Shown one piece after another: positions 46,211 through 55,573 of a DNA stretch of 64,000 nt. This DNA comes from Phytobacter diazotrophicus (GTDB lineage: Bacteria; Pseudomonadota; Gammaproteobacteria; Enterobacterales; Enterobacteriaceae). The notes under the pieces were generated by a model, which saw only the letters and a program-made list of their open reading frames with translations, did no database searches and was not told the origin of the DNA. The position numbers and the translations under genes were made by a program. Each line of letters starts with the position of its first letter. The first letter of the stretch is position 1. The stretch is from contig SMDE01000004.1 in assembly GCA_004346725.1 (NCBI GenBank), positions 186,001 through 250,000 of the forward strand. Reading direction: 5' to 3'.

Positions 46211-47722
46211 ATGCAGTATCTGTTAGGTATTGATATTGGTACAACCTCAACCATTGGCATCCTGATCGGCCTGCCCGATAAGGTGCTCGGTACGGCCTCC
46301 CGCCCGGTCACGCTTTTCGCCCCGCACAGCGGCTGGACGGAGGAGTCGCCGGAGCAGTGGTGGGAGAATGTCGGTGAAATTTGCCAGCAGTTGCTCACAC
46401 AAAGCGGCATTGCGGCGAGCGAAATCTGTGGCATTGGCGTGACCGGGATGTTGCCTGCCGTGGTTTTACTGGATAGCGAAGACCGCCTGCTGCGTCCGAG
46501 CATTCAACAGAGCGATGGTCGCAGCGGCGCACAAGTGCAGCAGATGCGCTGCGAAATGGACAGTCAGCAGTTTTTAGAGCGCGCCGGAAACGGTATTAAC
46601 CAGCAACTGGTGGGAGCGAAAATCCGCTGGATTGAACATCATGAACCGGAAGTGTTTGAACGTATTGCCACGGTGTTCGGTTCCTATGATTTTATTAACT
46701 GGAAGCTCACGGGTGAGAAAATCATCGAGCAGAACTGGGCGCTGGAGGCGGGTTTTGTTGATATCAGCAACAATACGCTGGATGACGAACTGATTGCCTT
46801 TGCCCATCTTCCCCGCTATGCAGTCCCCCGTCTGGTCCGCTCTCATGACATTATCGGCGCGGTTACCGCGCAGGCGGCGGCCTGGACCGGGCTCAGTGAA
46901 GGCACACCGGTGATTGGCGGGGCGGCGGATTTGATTGCCTCCGCGCTCGGCGCGGGGGTGACTTCGCCTGGCGAAGTGCTGCTCAAATTCGGCGGCTCGG
47001 TGGATATTCTGACCGTAACGCAAAGCGCTACCCCTGACCCGCGCCTGTATCTGGATTATCACCTTGTGCCGGGTTGCTACATGCCCAACGGCTGTATGTC
47101 GACCGGCGGTTCGGGGCTAAACTGGTTTGTGCAGAACTTCGCGGCGCAGCATGAAGCGGCAGCACGTGAAAAGGGCATGAGTATCCATCAGTACCTGGAC
47201 GCGATGGCGGAAAACCGCCCGGCGGGCAGTGACGGCCTGATTTTCCTGCCCTATTTTCTGGGGGAGAAAACCCCGTTACATGATCCAAATGCCCGGGGCA
47301 TCCTGTTTGGCCTGACGCTCAGCCACGACGCGGGGCATATCTGGCGCGCGCTGCTCGAAGCCTACGCCTACGCCATCAAACACCATATCGAGACGCTGGT
47401 TGACATCGGCTATCCGGTAAAACGCTACATCGTCTCTGATGGCGGTTCGGCAAGCAAATTGTGGATGCAGATTGTCGCCGATGTGCTGGGCGAGCCGCTG
47501 ACTCGCCTGGATGGGCACCCCGGTTCTTGTCTGGGGGCCGCCTGGACGGCGGCGATGGGTGTCGGGGTATCGACAGACTGGAAGGGAGCCAGCGCGTGGG
47601 TCAACCTCAAAGATGTGATTACGCCACGGCCTGAACATGCCGATGTTTACCATGAGGGATATCCGCGTTTCCGCCAGCTCTATGAAGCCTGTCGTCCACT
47701 GACCCGCCAGGAGACACCATGA
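46211..47722 (+). CDS. FGGY-family carbohydrate kinase
   Basis: This ATP-dependent sugar or polyol kinase has 503 residues. The phosphate-binding start is LLGIDIGTTSTIGILIG. The second domain carries GSASKLWMQIVADVLGEPL, the conserved FGGY signature region, with YIVSDGG before it. GGAGG precedes the ATG. The closest families are xylulokinase-like, but the substrate cannot be read from sequence. The stop overlaps the HAD gene start. Confidence 0.9.
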   Translation: MQYLLGIDIGTTSTIGILIGLPDKVLGTASRPVTLFAPHSGWTEESPEQWWENVGEICQQLLTQSGIAASEICGIGVTGMLPAVVLLDSEDRLLRPSIQQSDGRSGAQVQQMRCEMDSQQFLERAGNGINQQLVGAKIRWIEHHEPEVFERIATVFGSYDFINWKLTGEKIIEQNWALEAGFVDISNNTLDDELIAFAHLPRYAVPRLVRSHDIIGAVTAQAAAWTGLSEGTPVIGGAADLIASALGAGVTSPGEVLLKFGGSVDILTVTQSATPDPRLYLDYHLVPGCYMPNGCMSTGGSGLNWFVQNFAAQHEAAAREKGMSIHQYLDAMAENRPAGSDGLIFLPYFLGEKTPLHDPNARGILFGLTLSHDAGHIWRALLEAYAYAIKHHIETLVDIGYPVKRYIVSDGGSASKLWMQIVADVLGEPLTRLDGHPGSCLGAAWTAAMGVGVSTDWKGASAWVNLKDVITPRPEHADVYHEGYPRFRQLYEACRPLTRQETP

Positions 47723-48342
47723 AATTTACTGCCATTGCCTGGGACGTTGACGGCACGCTGGTCGATAGCGAACCACTTCATCACCGGGCACTGCTGGCTG
47801 TCTGCCATCGCTTCGGGTTGGATCTGAGCCATATTCCCGAGACGCGCTTTTACGGTGTGCACATTAACGATGTCTGGCTGGCCTTGTGCGCAGAACTGCC
47901 CGCCGATTTGGACCAGTCCGTGTGGCTGGCGGCGATTGAAGACTATTACCATGACCACCGCCACGAACTGGTTGCTATTCCCGGCAGCCGCGAAACCATC
48001 CGCAAGCTGGCGGCGAAAGGTATCAAACAGGCCTGCGTGTCGAATTCGTGCCGACGGATAGTCGAGGCGAATCTTGAGGCGCTGGGTGTGCGTGAGTTTA
48101 TTGATGTGGTGGTGACGCTGGATGATGTACACCATGGCAAACCGGCGCCCGAACCTTATCAACATGCGCTGGGGGCGTTTGGATTGCCTGCGGCGGCGGT
48201 ACTGGCGGTTGAAGACAGCACGACCGGGATGCGCTCGGCGCAGGCCGCCGGAATGCACGTCGCGTTTTATGGCGCGTCACCTGCCTCTGAGCAGGGGGTA
48301 ACAGAAATCACCTCGCTGACGCGGATCCTCGACTGGTTTTGA
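47719..48342 (+). CDS. HAD-family phosphatase/phosphoglucomutase-like
   Basis: The product has 207 residues. The catalytic Asp pair lies in AWDVDGTLVDSEPLHHRAL (DxD at residues 9-11). Motif II is ACVSNSC with Ser, motif III is the HGKPAPEPYQ lysine, and motif IV is VEDSTTGMRSAQAAG. This is a subfamily I (beta-PGM-like) enzyme acting on small sugar phosphates. Its start overlaps the kinase gene by 4 bases. Confidence 0.9.
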   Translation: MKFTAIAWDVDGTLVDSEPLHHRALLAVCHRFGLDLSHIPETRFYGVHINDVWLALCAELPADLDQSVWLAAIEDYYHDHRHELVAIPGSRETIRKLAAKGIKQACVSNSCRRIVEANLEALGVREFIDVVVTLDDVHHGKPAPEPYQHALGAFGLPAAAVLAVEDSTTGMRSAQAAGMHVAFYGASPASEQGVTEITSLTRILDWF

Positions 48343-48369
48343 TTCGCACAGTTTCGCGCGGGAAAGGGA

Positions 48370-48402
48370 TGTTCCGCGCAAAGAAATGAACACATTCGAA
48401 CA
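48370..48402. promoter_or_regulatory. Operator-like repeats before DeoR regulator 2
   Basis: TGAACA at 48387 and CGAACA at 48397 are spaced exactly 10 bases; TGTTCC at 48370 is inverted to them. The CGAACA pair is the complement of the phased TGTTCG repeats at 43489, so the same regulator may bind both places. Confidence 0.45.
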
Positions 48403-48489
48403 AATTGGGTTTTAAATCACACCACTTCCCCTTAATATTGTGAGCTATATCGTTTAAGCCCCTCCACCCGAAACAGAGTATCTATCGTT

Positions 48490-49302
48490 ATGTCAGCTAA
48501 ACCCGAGATTCAGGCCCGTTATCTTCCTCAGGAACGCAAAAAGCGGATCCTTAACATGCTGGTCGAGCAGGGGCGCGTGACAGTAGTGGATATCTCAGCG
48601 GAGCTGGCGGTCTCGGAGATGACAGTACGCCGCGATCTCGCCGAACTAGAAACCGAGGGTAAACTCAGCCGGGTACACGGCGGTGCGGTACTGACCGAAA
48701 CGGTCAGCCAGCCGATTATGGACCCGCTTCCGGCGCATTTTGACGCACGCCTTTCCCTTCATCGGGAGAACAAAATGCGCATTGCCCGCATGGCTGCTGA
48801 GGTGGCCGGGCGCTACCAGAGCGTGGCGCTTGATATCGGCACCACAACCCTGTTTATGGTCGACGAGCTGGTGAAGCATGAGCGTCTGAAAATCTTCACC
48901 AACAGTGTGCGCATTGCCCATGCGCTGGGCCGCTATGCGCAGGCACCGGAAGTCTATCTGGCAGGGGGGATGATGCGTGATGACGAGATGGCGATTGTCG
49001 GGCCGTCTGCTATTGAGCAGTTCCAGCAGTTCTGGTTTGATATTGCGTTTATTGGCGCATCGGGCATTACCAGCCAGGGCATTTACGATAGCGCACTGGA
49101 TGAGACGGAAATGAAACGGGTATTGATTCGCCGTTCCGGCTTTAAAGTGCTGCTCTGCGACTCTGCAAAATTCCAGCATATGTCGCTGGTGCAGGTGGCG
49201 CAGTGGCAGGATATCGATCTGCTAATAACAGATAGCGCACCGCCTGCGGTACTGGCGACCGCCCTTGAACTGGCGAATGTGCAGGTGATGATTGCACCCT
49301 GA
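48490..49302 (+). CDS. DeoR/GlpR-type regulator 2
   Basis: The product has 270 residues. The HTH is VTVVDISAELAVSEMTVRRD, with the wing LSRVHGGAVL. The sensor domain has LDIGTTTLFMVDELV and IFTNSVRIAHALG. It is clearly paralogous to the regulator at 44483 (shared blocks throughout, e.g. FDIAFIGASGITSQGIYDSA against FDITFIGVSGLTAEGIYDYA). Two related DeoR genes flank one catabolic operon, so they may bind overlapping operators. No strong Shine-Dalgarno is evident. It ends 3 bases from the convergent EAL gene. Confidence 0.9.
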   Translation: MSAKPEIQARYLPQERKKRILNMLVEQGRVTVVDISAELAVSEMTVRRDLAELETEGKLSRVHGGAVLTETVSQPIMDPLPAHFDARLSLHRENKMRIARMAAEVAGRYQSVALDIGTTTLFMVDELVKHERLKIFTNSVRIAHALGRYAQAPEVYLAGGMMRDDEMAIVGPSAIEQFQQFWFDIAFIGASGITSQGIYDSALDETEMKRVLIRRSGFKVLLCDSAKFQHMSLVQVAQWQDIDLLITDSAPPAVLATALELANVQVMIAP

Positions 49303-49305
49303 CCG

Positions 49306-50106
49306 TCAGGCCAGGCGTTGTATGACGGCCTCGGGTGAGGCTTCGTTCAGTAACGCCCGCACGCCCTCTACGGGCAGCGCTTTTGAGAAATACCAGCCCT
49401 GCGCACGGGCGCCGGGAAACTCTCGGGTGATACAGGCCAGTTGTTCCGCGAACTCAATCCCTTCAAAGATTAACCGGTAAGGTCGTTCATACAGCGCCCT
49501 GCACATACGCAGGGTTTTTTCTCCGTGTAGAGTCTTTGCGCACAGTGCCTGAGTCAGGGATTTATCTATTTTGACATCCGTTACGGGAAGGCTGAGCAGC
49601 CTTTCATGATTCGAACAACCTTTACCAAAATCATCCAGCGCCAGGTGGAAGCCGTGCTGTCTGAACTGTGTCGCGTTAGTCATGAGCGCCTGGGTATCGT
49701 TGCAACTGACCTCGGTTATCTCCAGCACGATGGACGAGGCATTGAGCTGATGACGCGCAAGTTCATTAAGCAGCGTGTTCTTAAATGAGATTGAATTCAG
49801 ATCGCCAGGTGTGATGTTCAGGTTTAATAACAGTCCGTGCCGGGCTAATAATGTCGCCATTTCGGCAATGGCTTTTTTAATTACGTAGAGCGAAACGGTA
49901 CTCATCAGGCCATTTTCAACGGCGAGCCCGATCAACGTTTCCGGGCAGACTCGTCCGAATCGCGCATCACGCCATCGCAATAACGCTTCAAACCCGACAA
50001 TCTTTTTTGTGCAGGCTGAGTAAATAGGTTGGTAGTAAAGGTTGATATTATTGGCAAGTAAGGCATGCTTTAATCGGCAAAGCATCGTTAGCTCCATATT
50101 AAGCAC
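49306..50106 (-). CDS. EAL-domain protein (probable c-di-GMP phosphodiesterase)
   Basis: This protein consists of a single EAL domain of about 266 residues and lacks a membrane anchor. Catalytic residues appear conserved: FEALLRW, NLNITPGDL, LEITEVS, LALDDFGKG, VKIDKS, FEGIE and AQGWYFSKALP. It should therefore cleave c-di-GMP unless its loop 6 is altered. The start is uncertain: GTG 50106 overlaps the LuxR stop (TAGTG), ATG 50097 follows, and ATG 50085 has GGAG upstream. It is paired with a LuxR-type gene. Confidence 0.85.
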   Translation of the reverse strand: MLNMELTMLCRLKHALLANNINLYYQPIYSACTKKIVGFEALLRWRDARFGRVCPETLIGLAVENGLMSTVSLYVIKKAIAEMATLLARHGLLLNLNITPGDLNSISFKNTLLNELARHQLNASSIVLEITEVSCNDTQALMTNATQFRQHGFHLALDDFGKGCSNHERLLSLPVTDVKIDKSLTQALCAKTLHGEKTLRMCRALYERPYRLIFEGIEFAEQLACITREFPGARAQGWYFSKALPVEGVRALLNEASPEAVIQRLA

Positions 50107-50729
50107 TAATGCTTCTTTTTGTGATAACAGGCAATAAATTCATACAGTTCCAGTTTACTGTTCAGGTCGAATTTATTCATAATATTCTTTTTGTGACTAA
50201 TGGCCGTTTTGTAGGTAATACCAATACGATCCGCGATATCGTTCATGCCCATGCAGGCATGTAAGCCATAGGCAATTTTCTCCTGGGTAAAAGAGAGGGC
50301 TCTATAGTTACAGTTAATACAGGAATAGGCGCATTTCCCCGCACTTTTGGCGCGCTCTTTTGCCGCAGGGTTGCCATGAATCGCTTTGACGATGGCGTCG
50401 TAAACCACAGCCGAACGCTCTTTGCGGAGAAAGAATTGTGCGTCTTTGATGCAGTCAGGCAGGATATGTCTCGCTGGAATCGTATCGCCGGCGACAAAGA
50501 TAAAAATCCTCCCTGACTTTTTCCTGTTAATTAAGTCTCTAAAACATAAGTAATATTCTCCCGCGCATACGGTCATGAAAATAAAATCTGCTTTATGAAT
50601 ATTCTCAACGCTAAAATCCCAGGAAAGAGAAGGCGAAGAGATATTGCATTCTTTAATAGCGTCACGAATTAAACCGACGATGCCAGTAGAGAATAATGTG
50701 TCATTATCAATATTTATTAAAAATTTCAT
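50106..50729 (-). CDS. LuxR-type HTH regulator
   Basis: The product has 207 residues from the ATG at 50729 (MKFLINIDNDTLF); an alternative ATG lies at 50750. The C-terminal HTH is LSFTQEKIAYGLHACMGMND with IADRIGITYKTAISHKKNIMNK following. The N-terminal part resembles a receiver-like or divergent regulatory fold without the phosphorylatable Asp set. The cluster CAYSCINCNY just before the HTH has three cysteines. Its stop shares one base with the GTG of the EAL gene, suggesting coupling. Confidence 0.82.
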   Translation of the reverse strand: MKFLINIDNDTLFSTGIVGLIRDAIKECNISSPSLSWDFSVENIHKADFIFMTVCAGEYYLCFRDLINRKKSGRIFIFVAGDTIPARHILPDCIKDAQFFLRKERSAVVYDAIVKAIHGNPAAKERAKSAGKCAYSCINCNYRALSFTQEKIAYGLHACMGMNDIADRIGITYKTAISHKKNIMNKFDLNSKLELYEFIACYHKKKH

Positions 50730-50750
50730 TCCCTTGCAACCTCTGGGCAT

Positions 50751-51055
50751 CCTGGTATTGGCTGGTTTATTCTATATACCTGAATAAAACAAAAGCAATA
50801 ACTCTCTCATAATCTTAAGGAAAATGAGAATTTGTCAATTTGACTTAGGAAAAATCCTAATGGATATTTAAATATCAGTCGAGGTGTTAATGCGGAAACA
50901 CAATACCATGCTATTAGTAAGGCTATGTCAAGAAAGGTATGTGATTGATGTATTTTATCCGCAATATTAAATAGTGGCGGTAAAGGAGGCGTGCAAATAA
51001 CCTTTGAATAAAAATAAGGATAATTCTTAAAACGGTTAAACCTGGCCATTACATT
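50751..51055. other. AT-rich promoter region of the LuxR/EAL pair
   Basis: About 300 bases with no supportable gene. They are AT-rich and probably hold the promoter of the LuxR-EAL operon. A short 80-codon frame on the minus strand has no convincing start or product. Confidence 0.5.
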
Positions 51056-51086
51056 AAAGCCTGCATATTAAACATATGCAGGCTTT
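51056..51086 (-). terminator. Terminator after the aminopeptidase gene
   Basis: A perfect 13-bp stem AAAGCCTGCATAT / ATATGCAGGCTTT with a 5-base loop lies just downstream of the minus-strand aminopeptidase P gene. Confidence 0.8.
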
Positions 51087-51093
51087 ATATTGT

Positions 51094-52872
51094 TTAACCC
51101 ATATATGTGCACACGGGGGCCGTCGCGGCATCCAGCCATGCTCGCGCATCACTGTCGACCAGCGGTGAAAGCGTGTCGCGAACCTGCTGATGGTAGGTAT
51201 CAAGCCACTGTTTTTCTTGCTCCGAGAGTAGCGACCATTCCACCTGGCTAAGATCCACAGGCACCAGCGTCAGCGATGAGAAGCGGCAGAATCCGGGCTG
51301 GCTTTCTACGACCTCCACCTGGTTTTCAATGCGAATGCCGTAGCGATCGGCCAGGTAATAGCCCGGTTCGATGGTCATGATATTCCCGGCGATCAGCGGC
51401 CATGGGTTAACCTTTTTGGCAATGCGATGTGGCTGTTCGTGAATCAACAACTGGTGTCCCACACCATGCCCGGTACCGTGGTCGAAATCGAGGCCTAATT
51501 CCCAGAGCGCGCGGCGGGCAAAGGCATCGATCTGGTGCCCCTGCGTGCCGCTCGGGAACTGCAGCGTCAGCATCGACAAAAAGCCTTTCAGTACGGCGGT
51601 ATAGTGCAAACGCTGTTCATCAGACAGGGGGCCAAACGACAATGTGCGCGTGGTATCGGTTGTGCCATTGCGATACTGACCGCCTGAGTCATTCAGGTAG
51701 AAATTACTGCGGGTAATGGCGGCGTTGGTGGCTTCGCTGGCGTGATAGTGGCACATTGCGGCGTTGCTGGCAGAGGCGGAAATGGTACTAAAGCTCTGCT
51801 CAATGAAACCGGCCTGTTGCTGGCGGAAAGTGAGCTGTTTTGCCTGTGCTTCCAGTTCGGAAAGCGGGTTGCCTGCGGCCTCACGTGCCGGGACTTCACG
51901 CGCCAGCCATGCCAGGAAGTTAACCCACGCCGCGCCATCCTGATGGTGGCTGTCGCGATAACCTTCCAGCTCAACGGGGTTTTTGTGCGCTTTGATAAGC
52001 GTAATGGGGTCCGCGTGCCAGACCACTTCGCCGCCATTGTGCTCGATAGCAAAACGCAGGGCGACCGGGGCGTAATCGGCGTCCAGCATCACTTTCTTGC
52101 CAGCGGCCGCTTGCTGACAGTGGGGCAGAAAATCGGTCCATGCGGAGATCCGCAGGGAAGATTTCAGGTCATCCGATAAGGCATGCGTTTTCGCCGCATC
52201 GATAAACCACTCCATCTCTCCGTCACGGCTGAGCAGGGCGAATGAGTGAGCGACCGGGTTCATCGCCACATCCGAACCCCGAATATTTAAAAGCCAGGCG
52301 ATGTTATCCGGCTGGGTGATAGCCAGCAGATCGACACCTTCTTTAGCCAGCACCTGAGCAATGCGTGCACGTTTCGCCTCGCTGCTTTCACCGCTGATTT
52401 CGGGTGGCATTTCGCGGATTGCACCGCAGGGGGTCGGCGGGCGGTCGTGCCAGATGGCGTCAAAGGGATCATTATTCAGCGCCACCAGTTCACAGTGGGT
52501 CGCCTCCAGTGCGGTAAACTGGCTGTTGACCATCAGCAACGGCTCAAAGGCGATACGACTGCCAGCGGGCAGCGAGTCGTTAAGCCACTGCGCCAGCGGC
52601 TCATTGTGCAGATGGTGGATCTCAAATGCGTTGAGATCGACCTCCTGGCGAACCTGCACCTGGTAGCGTCCGTCGACAAACATCAGCGCCCGGTCACGGA
52701 GGATCAGCGCCAGGCCCGCCGAGCCGCTAAAGCCGGTCAGCCAGGCCAGTTTATTATCGTGCGGCGCGCAGTCTTCACTCTGGTAGGCATCAGCGCGTGG
52801 CACAATCATGCCGTCGACATCCATGGCCGCTAGCTGTGTACGCAGTGCTGCCAGCGGTGTTGGGGTTTGCAT
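51094..52872 (-). CDS. Aminopeptidase P-family Xaa-Pro peptidase (M24B)
   Basis: The 592-residue protein has two N-terminal creatinase-like domains followed by a pita-bread metallopeptidase domain. Metal ligands are visible: the Asp pair in NDSGGQYRNGTTDTTRT, His in HGTGHGVGH, and Glu in TIEPGYY and RIENQVEVV. It removes N-terminal residues before proline. AAGGA precedes the ATG. Length and three-domain build are like eukaryotic-type APP1 rather than E. coli PepP (441 aa). Confidence 0.9.
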   Translation of the reverse strand: MQTPTPLAALRTQLAAMDVDGMIVPRADAYQSEDCAPHDNKLAWLTGFSGSAGLALILRDRALMFVDGRYQVQVRQEVDLNAFEIHHLHNEPLAQWLNDSLPAGSRIAFEPLLMVNSQFTALEATHCELVALNNDPFDAIWHDRPPTPCGAIREMPPEISGESSEAKRARIAQVLAKEGVDLLAITQPDNIAWLLNIRGSDVAMNPVAHSFALLSRDGEMEWFIDAAKTHALSDDLKSSLRISAWTDFLPHCQQAAAGKKVMLDADYAPVALRFAIEHNGGEVVWHADPITLIKAHKNPVELEGYRDSHHQDGAAWVNFLAWLAREVPAREAAGNPLSELEAQAKQLTFRQQQAGFIEQSFSTISASASNAAMCHYHASEATNAAITRSNFYLNDSGGQYRNGTTDTTRTLSFGPLSDEQRLHYTAVLKGFLSMLTLQFPSGTQGHQIDAFARRALWELGLDFDHGTGHGVGHQLLIHEQPHRIAKKVNPWPLIAGNIMTIEPGYYLADRYGIRIENQVEVVESQPGFCRFSSLTLVPVDLSQVEWSLLSEQEKQWLDTYHQQVRDTLSPLVDSDARAWLDAATAPVCTYMG

Positions 52873-52890
52873 AAGAATCCTTCCTTATTG

Positions 52891-54345
52891 TTAGCGGAAC
52901 GGGGGTTCGTTAAAGGTGCGCAGTTTACGTGAATGTAACCGATCACCTTCTGCCCGCAGCAGGTCAATGGCGCGAATACCAATCTGCAAATGCTCGGAAA
53001 TCGCTCCTTCATAAAAACGGTTGGCCTGACCCGGCAGCTTGATTTCGCCGTGCAGCGGTTTATCCGAGACACACAGCAGTGTGCCGTACGGCACGCGAAA
53101 GCGGTAACCCTGGGCGGCAATGGTGGCGCTTTCCATGTCGATAGCCACCGCGCGACTCAGGTTAAAACGTAGCGCCGACGCGGAATAACGCAGCTCCCAG
53201 TTACGGTCATCGGTAGTGACCACGGTGCCGGTACGCAGGCGCTGTTTGACTTCTTCGCCGGGCATGCCGCTCACCTCTTTGGTGGCATCGTACAGCGCAC
53301 GCTGCACCTCGGCGATACTCGGAATGGGGATATCCGGGGGCAGTACGGCATCCAGTACGTGATCATCTCGCAGATAAGCATGCGCCAGCACATAGTCGCC
53401 AATCGACTGGCTTTCACGCAGGCCGCCGCAGTGGCCAATCATCATCCATACATCCGGGCGCAACACCGCAAGGTGGTCACAAATGGTTTTCGCGTTTGAC
53501 GGACCGACGCCGATGTTAATCAGGGTGATGCCCTGACCGTCGGCGGTGATGAGATGCCAGGCCGGCATCTGGTGTTTTTTCCACGCCAGATCGGAGATGG
53601 CCTCTTCCGGGGCATCGGTATCAGCGGTGACCCAGTGGCCACCCGCACAGGAGAGGGCAACATAGGGACTTTCCGGGTCCAGAATCTGGCTGCATCCCCA
53701 ACGGACAAACTCGTCTACGTAGCGGGTGTAGTTGGTGAACAGCACGAACGGCTGGAAGTGCTCCACCGGGGTGCCGGTGTAGTGGCGCAGACGGGCCAGT
53801 GAGAAATCCACGCGGCGGGCATCGAAATGCGACAGCGGATAGAGCTCGGTAGGATGGAACAGACCGTCGGCGGTTTCATCGCCAATTTGCGCCAGTTCGG
53901 TGGTGGGGAAATGGCGGGTCAACCCGGCGCTCATTGAACGGTCCAGCGTCAGTTCCGAGCCGTCAATAACATACGGATACGGGATCTCATGTGCTGATAG
54001 CCCTACTTCAATATGTGCGCCATAGTCCTGGCACAGCAGCGTGAGTTGTTCGTGTAAATAGCTGCGAAACAGGGCGGGGCGGGTGACGGTGGTGGTGTAA
54101 CAGCCAGAGTGGGTGAAACGGGCGTAAGCGCGGGTTTTCGGTGGGTTGGTGGCGCTGCCATCCCAACTTACCGACAGCTCAGGGTAGACGAAAAGGCCGT
54201 TGGCGCGTGCTTCATGCGTGGGTAGCGTGCCATCCTCGATATAACGGCTGATGGCTGCACGCAGGTTCGACACTGACTGCTCATACAGGGCTTCCAGTTG
54301 ATCCAGTGCCTGTTCCGGGGTCAGATGTGCACCCTTTTTATTCAT
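52891..54345 (-). CDS. amn: AMP nucleosidase Amn
   Basis: Amn hydrolyses AMP to adenine and ribose 5-phosphate. From the second ATG (54345, six bases after AAGGAGT) the product is 484 residues, the length of E. coli Amn; an ATG at 54348 is adjacent. The N-terminal domain includes LTLDRSMSAGLTRHFPTTEL, and the C-terminal phosphorylase-like domain has INIGVGPSNAKTICDHLAVL and VAIDMESATIAAQGYRF. The protein ends LRTFNEPPFR as in E. coli. Confidence 0.96.
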   Translation of the reverse strand: MNKKGAHLTPEQALDQLEALYEQSVSNLRAAISRYIEDGTLPTHEARANGLFVYPELSVSWDGSATNPPKTRAYARFTHSGCYTTTVTRPALFRSYLHEQLTLLCQDYGAHIEVGLSAHEIPYPYVIDGSELTLDRSMSAGLTRHFPTTELAQIGDETADGLFHPTELYPLSHFDARRVDFSLARLRHYTGTPVEHFQPFVLFTNYTRYVDEFVRWGCSQILDPESPYVALSCAGGHWVTADTDAPEEAISDLAWKKHQMPAWHLITADGQGITLINIGVGPSNAKTICDHLAVLRPDVWMMIGHCGGLRESQSIGDYVLAHAYLRDDHVLDAVLPPDIPIPSIAEVQRALYDATKEVSGMPGEEVKQRLRTGTVVTTDDRNWELRYSASALRFNLSRAVAIDMESATIAAQGYRFRVPYGTLLCVSDKPLHGEIKLPGQANRFYEGAISEHLQIGIRAIDLLRAEGDRLHSRKLRTFNEPPFR

Positions 54346-54538
54346 CATTAACTCCTTGTTTCACAGGTGTACGGCTGTAGACGATAGTATGTCACAGCTT
54401 TATGAAACAATAACTCCGGATGATGGGTTTCGGAGGATGCCTGTCTTCAATACCATTGCCGCGCGTTGAGTGCGTAAATCTAATGATAATGGGGCGTATG
54501 GCGAGAAGCCGGCGCGACAGGGCGCGCCGGGGTAACAG

Positions 54539-55516
54539 TTAGCCGTTGATTTTCACCAGCGTACGGCCCTGAATCTTGTTACTCAGGAAATCGGCGGCAA
54601 ACGCCGGAGCCTGCTCCAGGCCGATTTCAGTGGATGCCTGCTGGTAGTAGCTCTCCGGCAATAGACTGGCCAGACGCGCCCAGACCGCAGCGCGTTCAGC
54701 GGTCGGTACCATCACGGAGTCCACACCCTGCAGGCGGACGTTACGCAGAATAAACGGCATCACGGTGGTGGGCAGATCGAAGCCACCCGCCAGGCCGCAG
54801 GCGGCAACGCAGCCACGGTAGTTTGTCTGTGCCAGTACTTTTGCCAGCACTTTGCTGCCGACGGTATCGACGGCACCGGCCCATAGCTGTTTTTCCAGCG
54901 GACGGGTCTCTTCGAAATCGCTGCGCGGCAGAATTTCATCGGCACCTAACTGGCGCAGGAAGTCGTGGGTGGATTCACGGCCAGAGACCGCGACAACGGT
55001 GTAACCCAGCGCTTTCAACAGCACAACGGCGGTACTGCCAACGCCGCCGCTGGCCCCGGTGACCAGCACTTTACCGCTTTCCGGTTTCACGCCAGCTTCA
55101 ACCAGCGCATCCACGCAGAGCATGGCGGTAAAACCTGCGGTACCGATAATCATTGCGTTACGGGCGCTGAGCGCGTCTGGCAGAGAAACCAGCCAGTCGC
55201 CTTTTACACACGCCTGTGCGGCCAGACCGCCCCAGTGGTTTTCACCCACGCCCCAGCCGGTGAGGATCACCGACTGGCCGGGAACAAAGCGCGGATCGCG
55301 GCTTTCGCTGACGCGACCAGAGAAATCGATACCCGGTACCATCGGGAACTGACGAACGATCTTCCCTTTGCCGGTGATCGCCAGCGCGTCTTTGTAATTA
55401 AGACTGGACCAGTCGATGTCGACCAGCACATCGCCATCGGCGAGGGCGGGCAGAGCGATATCTTTCACGGCTGCCAGGGTTTTGTTTTCAATCTGTTCCA
55501 GAACTAAAGCTTTCAT
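54539..55516 (-). CDS. acuI: AcuI/YhdH-type NADPH-dependent acryloyl-CoA reductase
   Basis: This zinc-free medium-chain reductase has 325 residues. MKALVLEQIENKTLAAVKDI and SLNYKDALAITGKG are typical of the YhdH/AcuI group. The cofactor motif is LVTGASGGVGSTAVVLLKAL. Homologues reduce acryloyl-CoA to propionyl-CoA, detoxifying acrylate. It is immediately downstream of a TetR gene of AcuR type, in the same direction, which supports the acuR-acuI assignment. Confidence 0.85.
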   Translation of the reverse strand: MKALVLEQIENKTLAAVKDIALPALADGDVLVDIDWSSLNYKDALAITGKGKIVRQFPMVPGIDFSGRVSESRDPRFVPGQSVILTGWGVGENHWGGLAAQACVKGDWLVSLPDALSARNAMIIGTAGFTAMLCVDALVEAGVKPESGKVLVTGASGGVGSTAVVLLKALGYTVVAVSGRESTHDFLRQLGADEILPRSDFEETRPLEKQLWAGAVDTVGSKVLAKVLAQTNYRGCVAACGLAGGFDLPTTVMPFILRNVRLQGVDSVMVPTAERAAVWARLASLLPESYYQQASTEIGLEQAPAFAADFLSNKIQGRTLVKING

Positions 55517-55573
55517 GACTGAGTTTTCCTCGTCTGACTGTGGTTTTCGGCGCAGGGCCGTCCTGTGCAGGTG

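Noticed and set aside
50807..51049. 80-codon minus-strand frame before the LuxR gene
   Set aside because: It is an AT-rich intergenic region without start signal or domain similarity.
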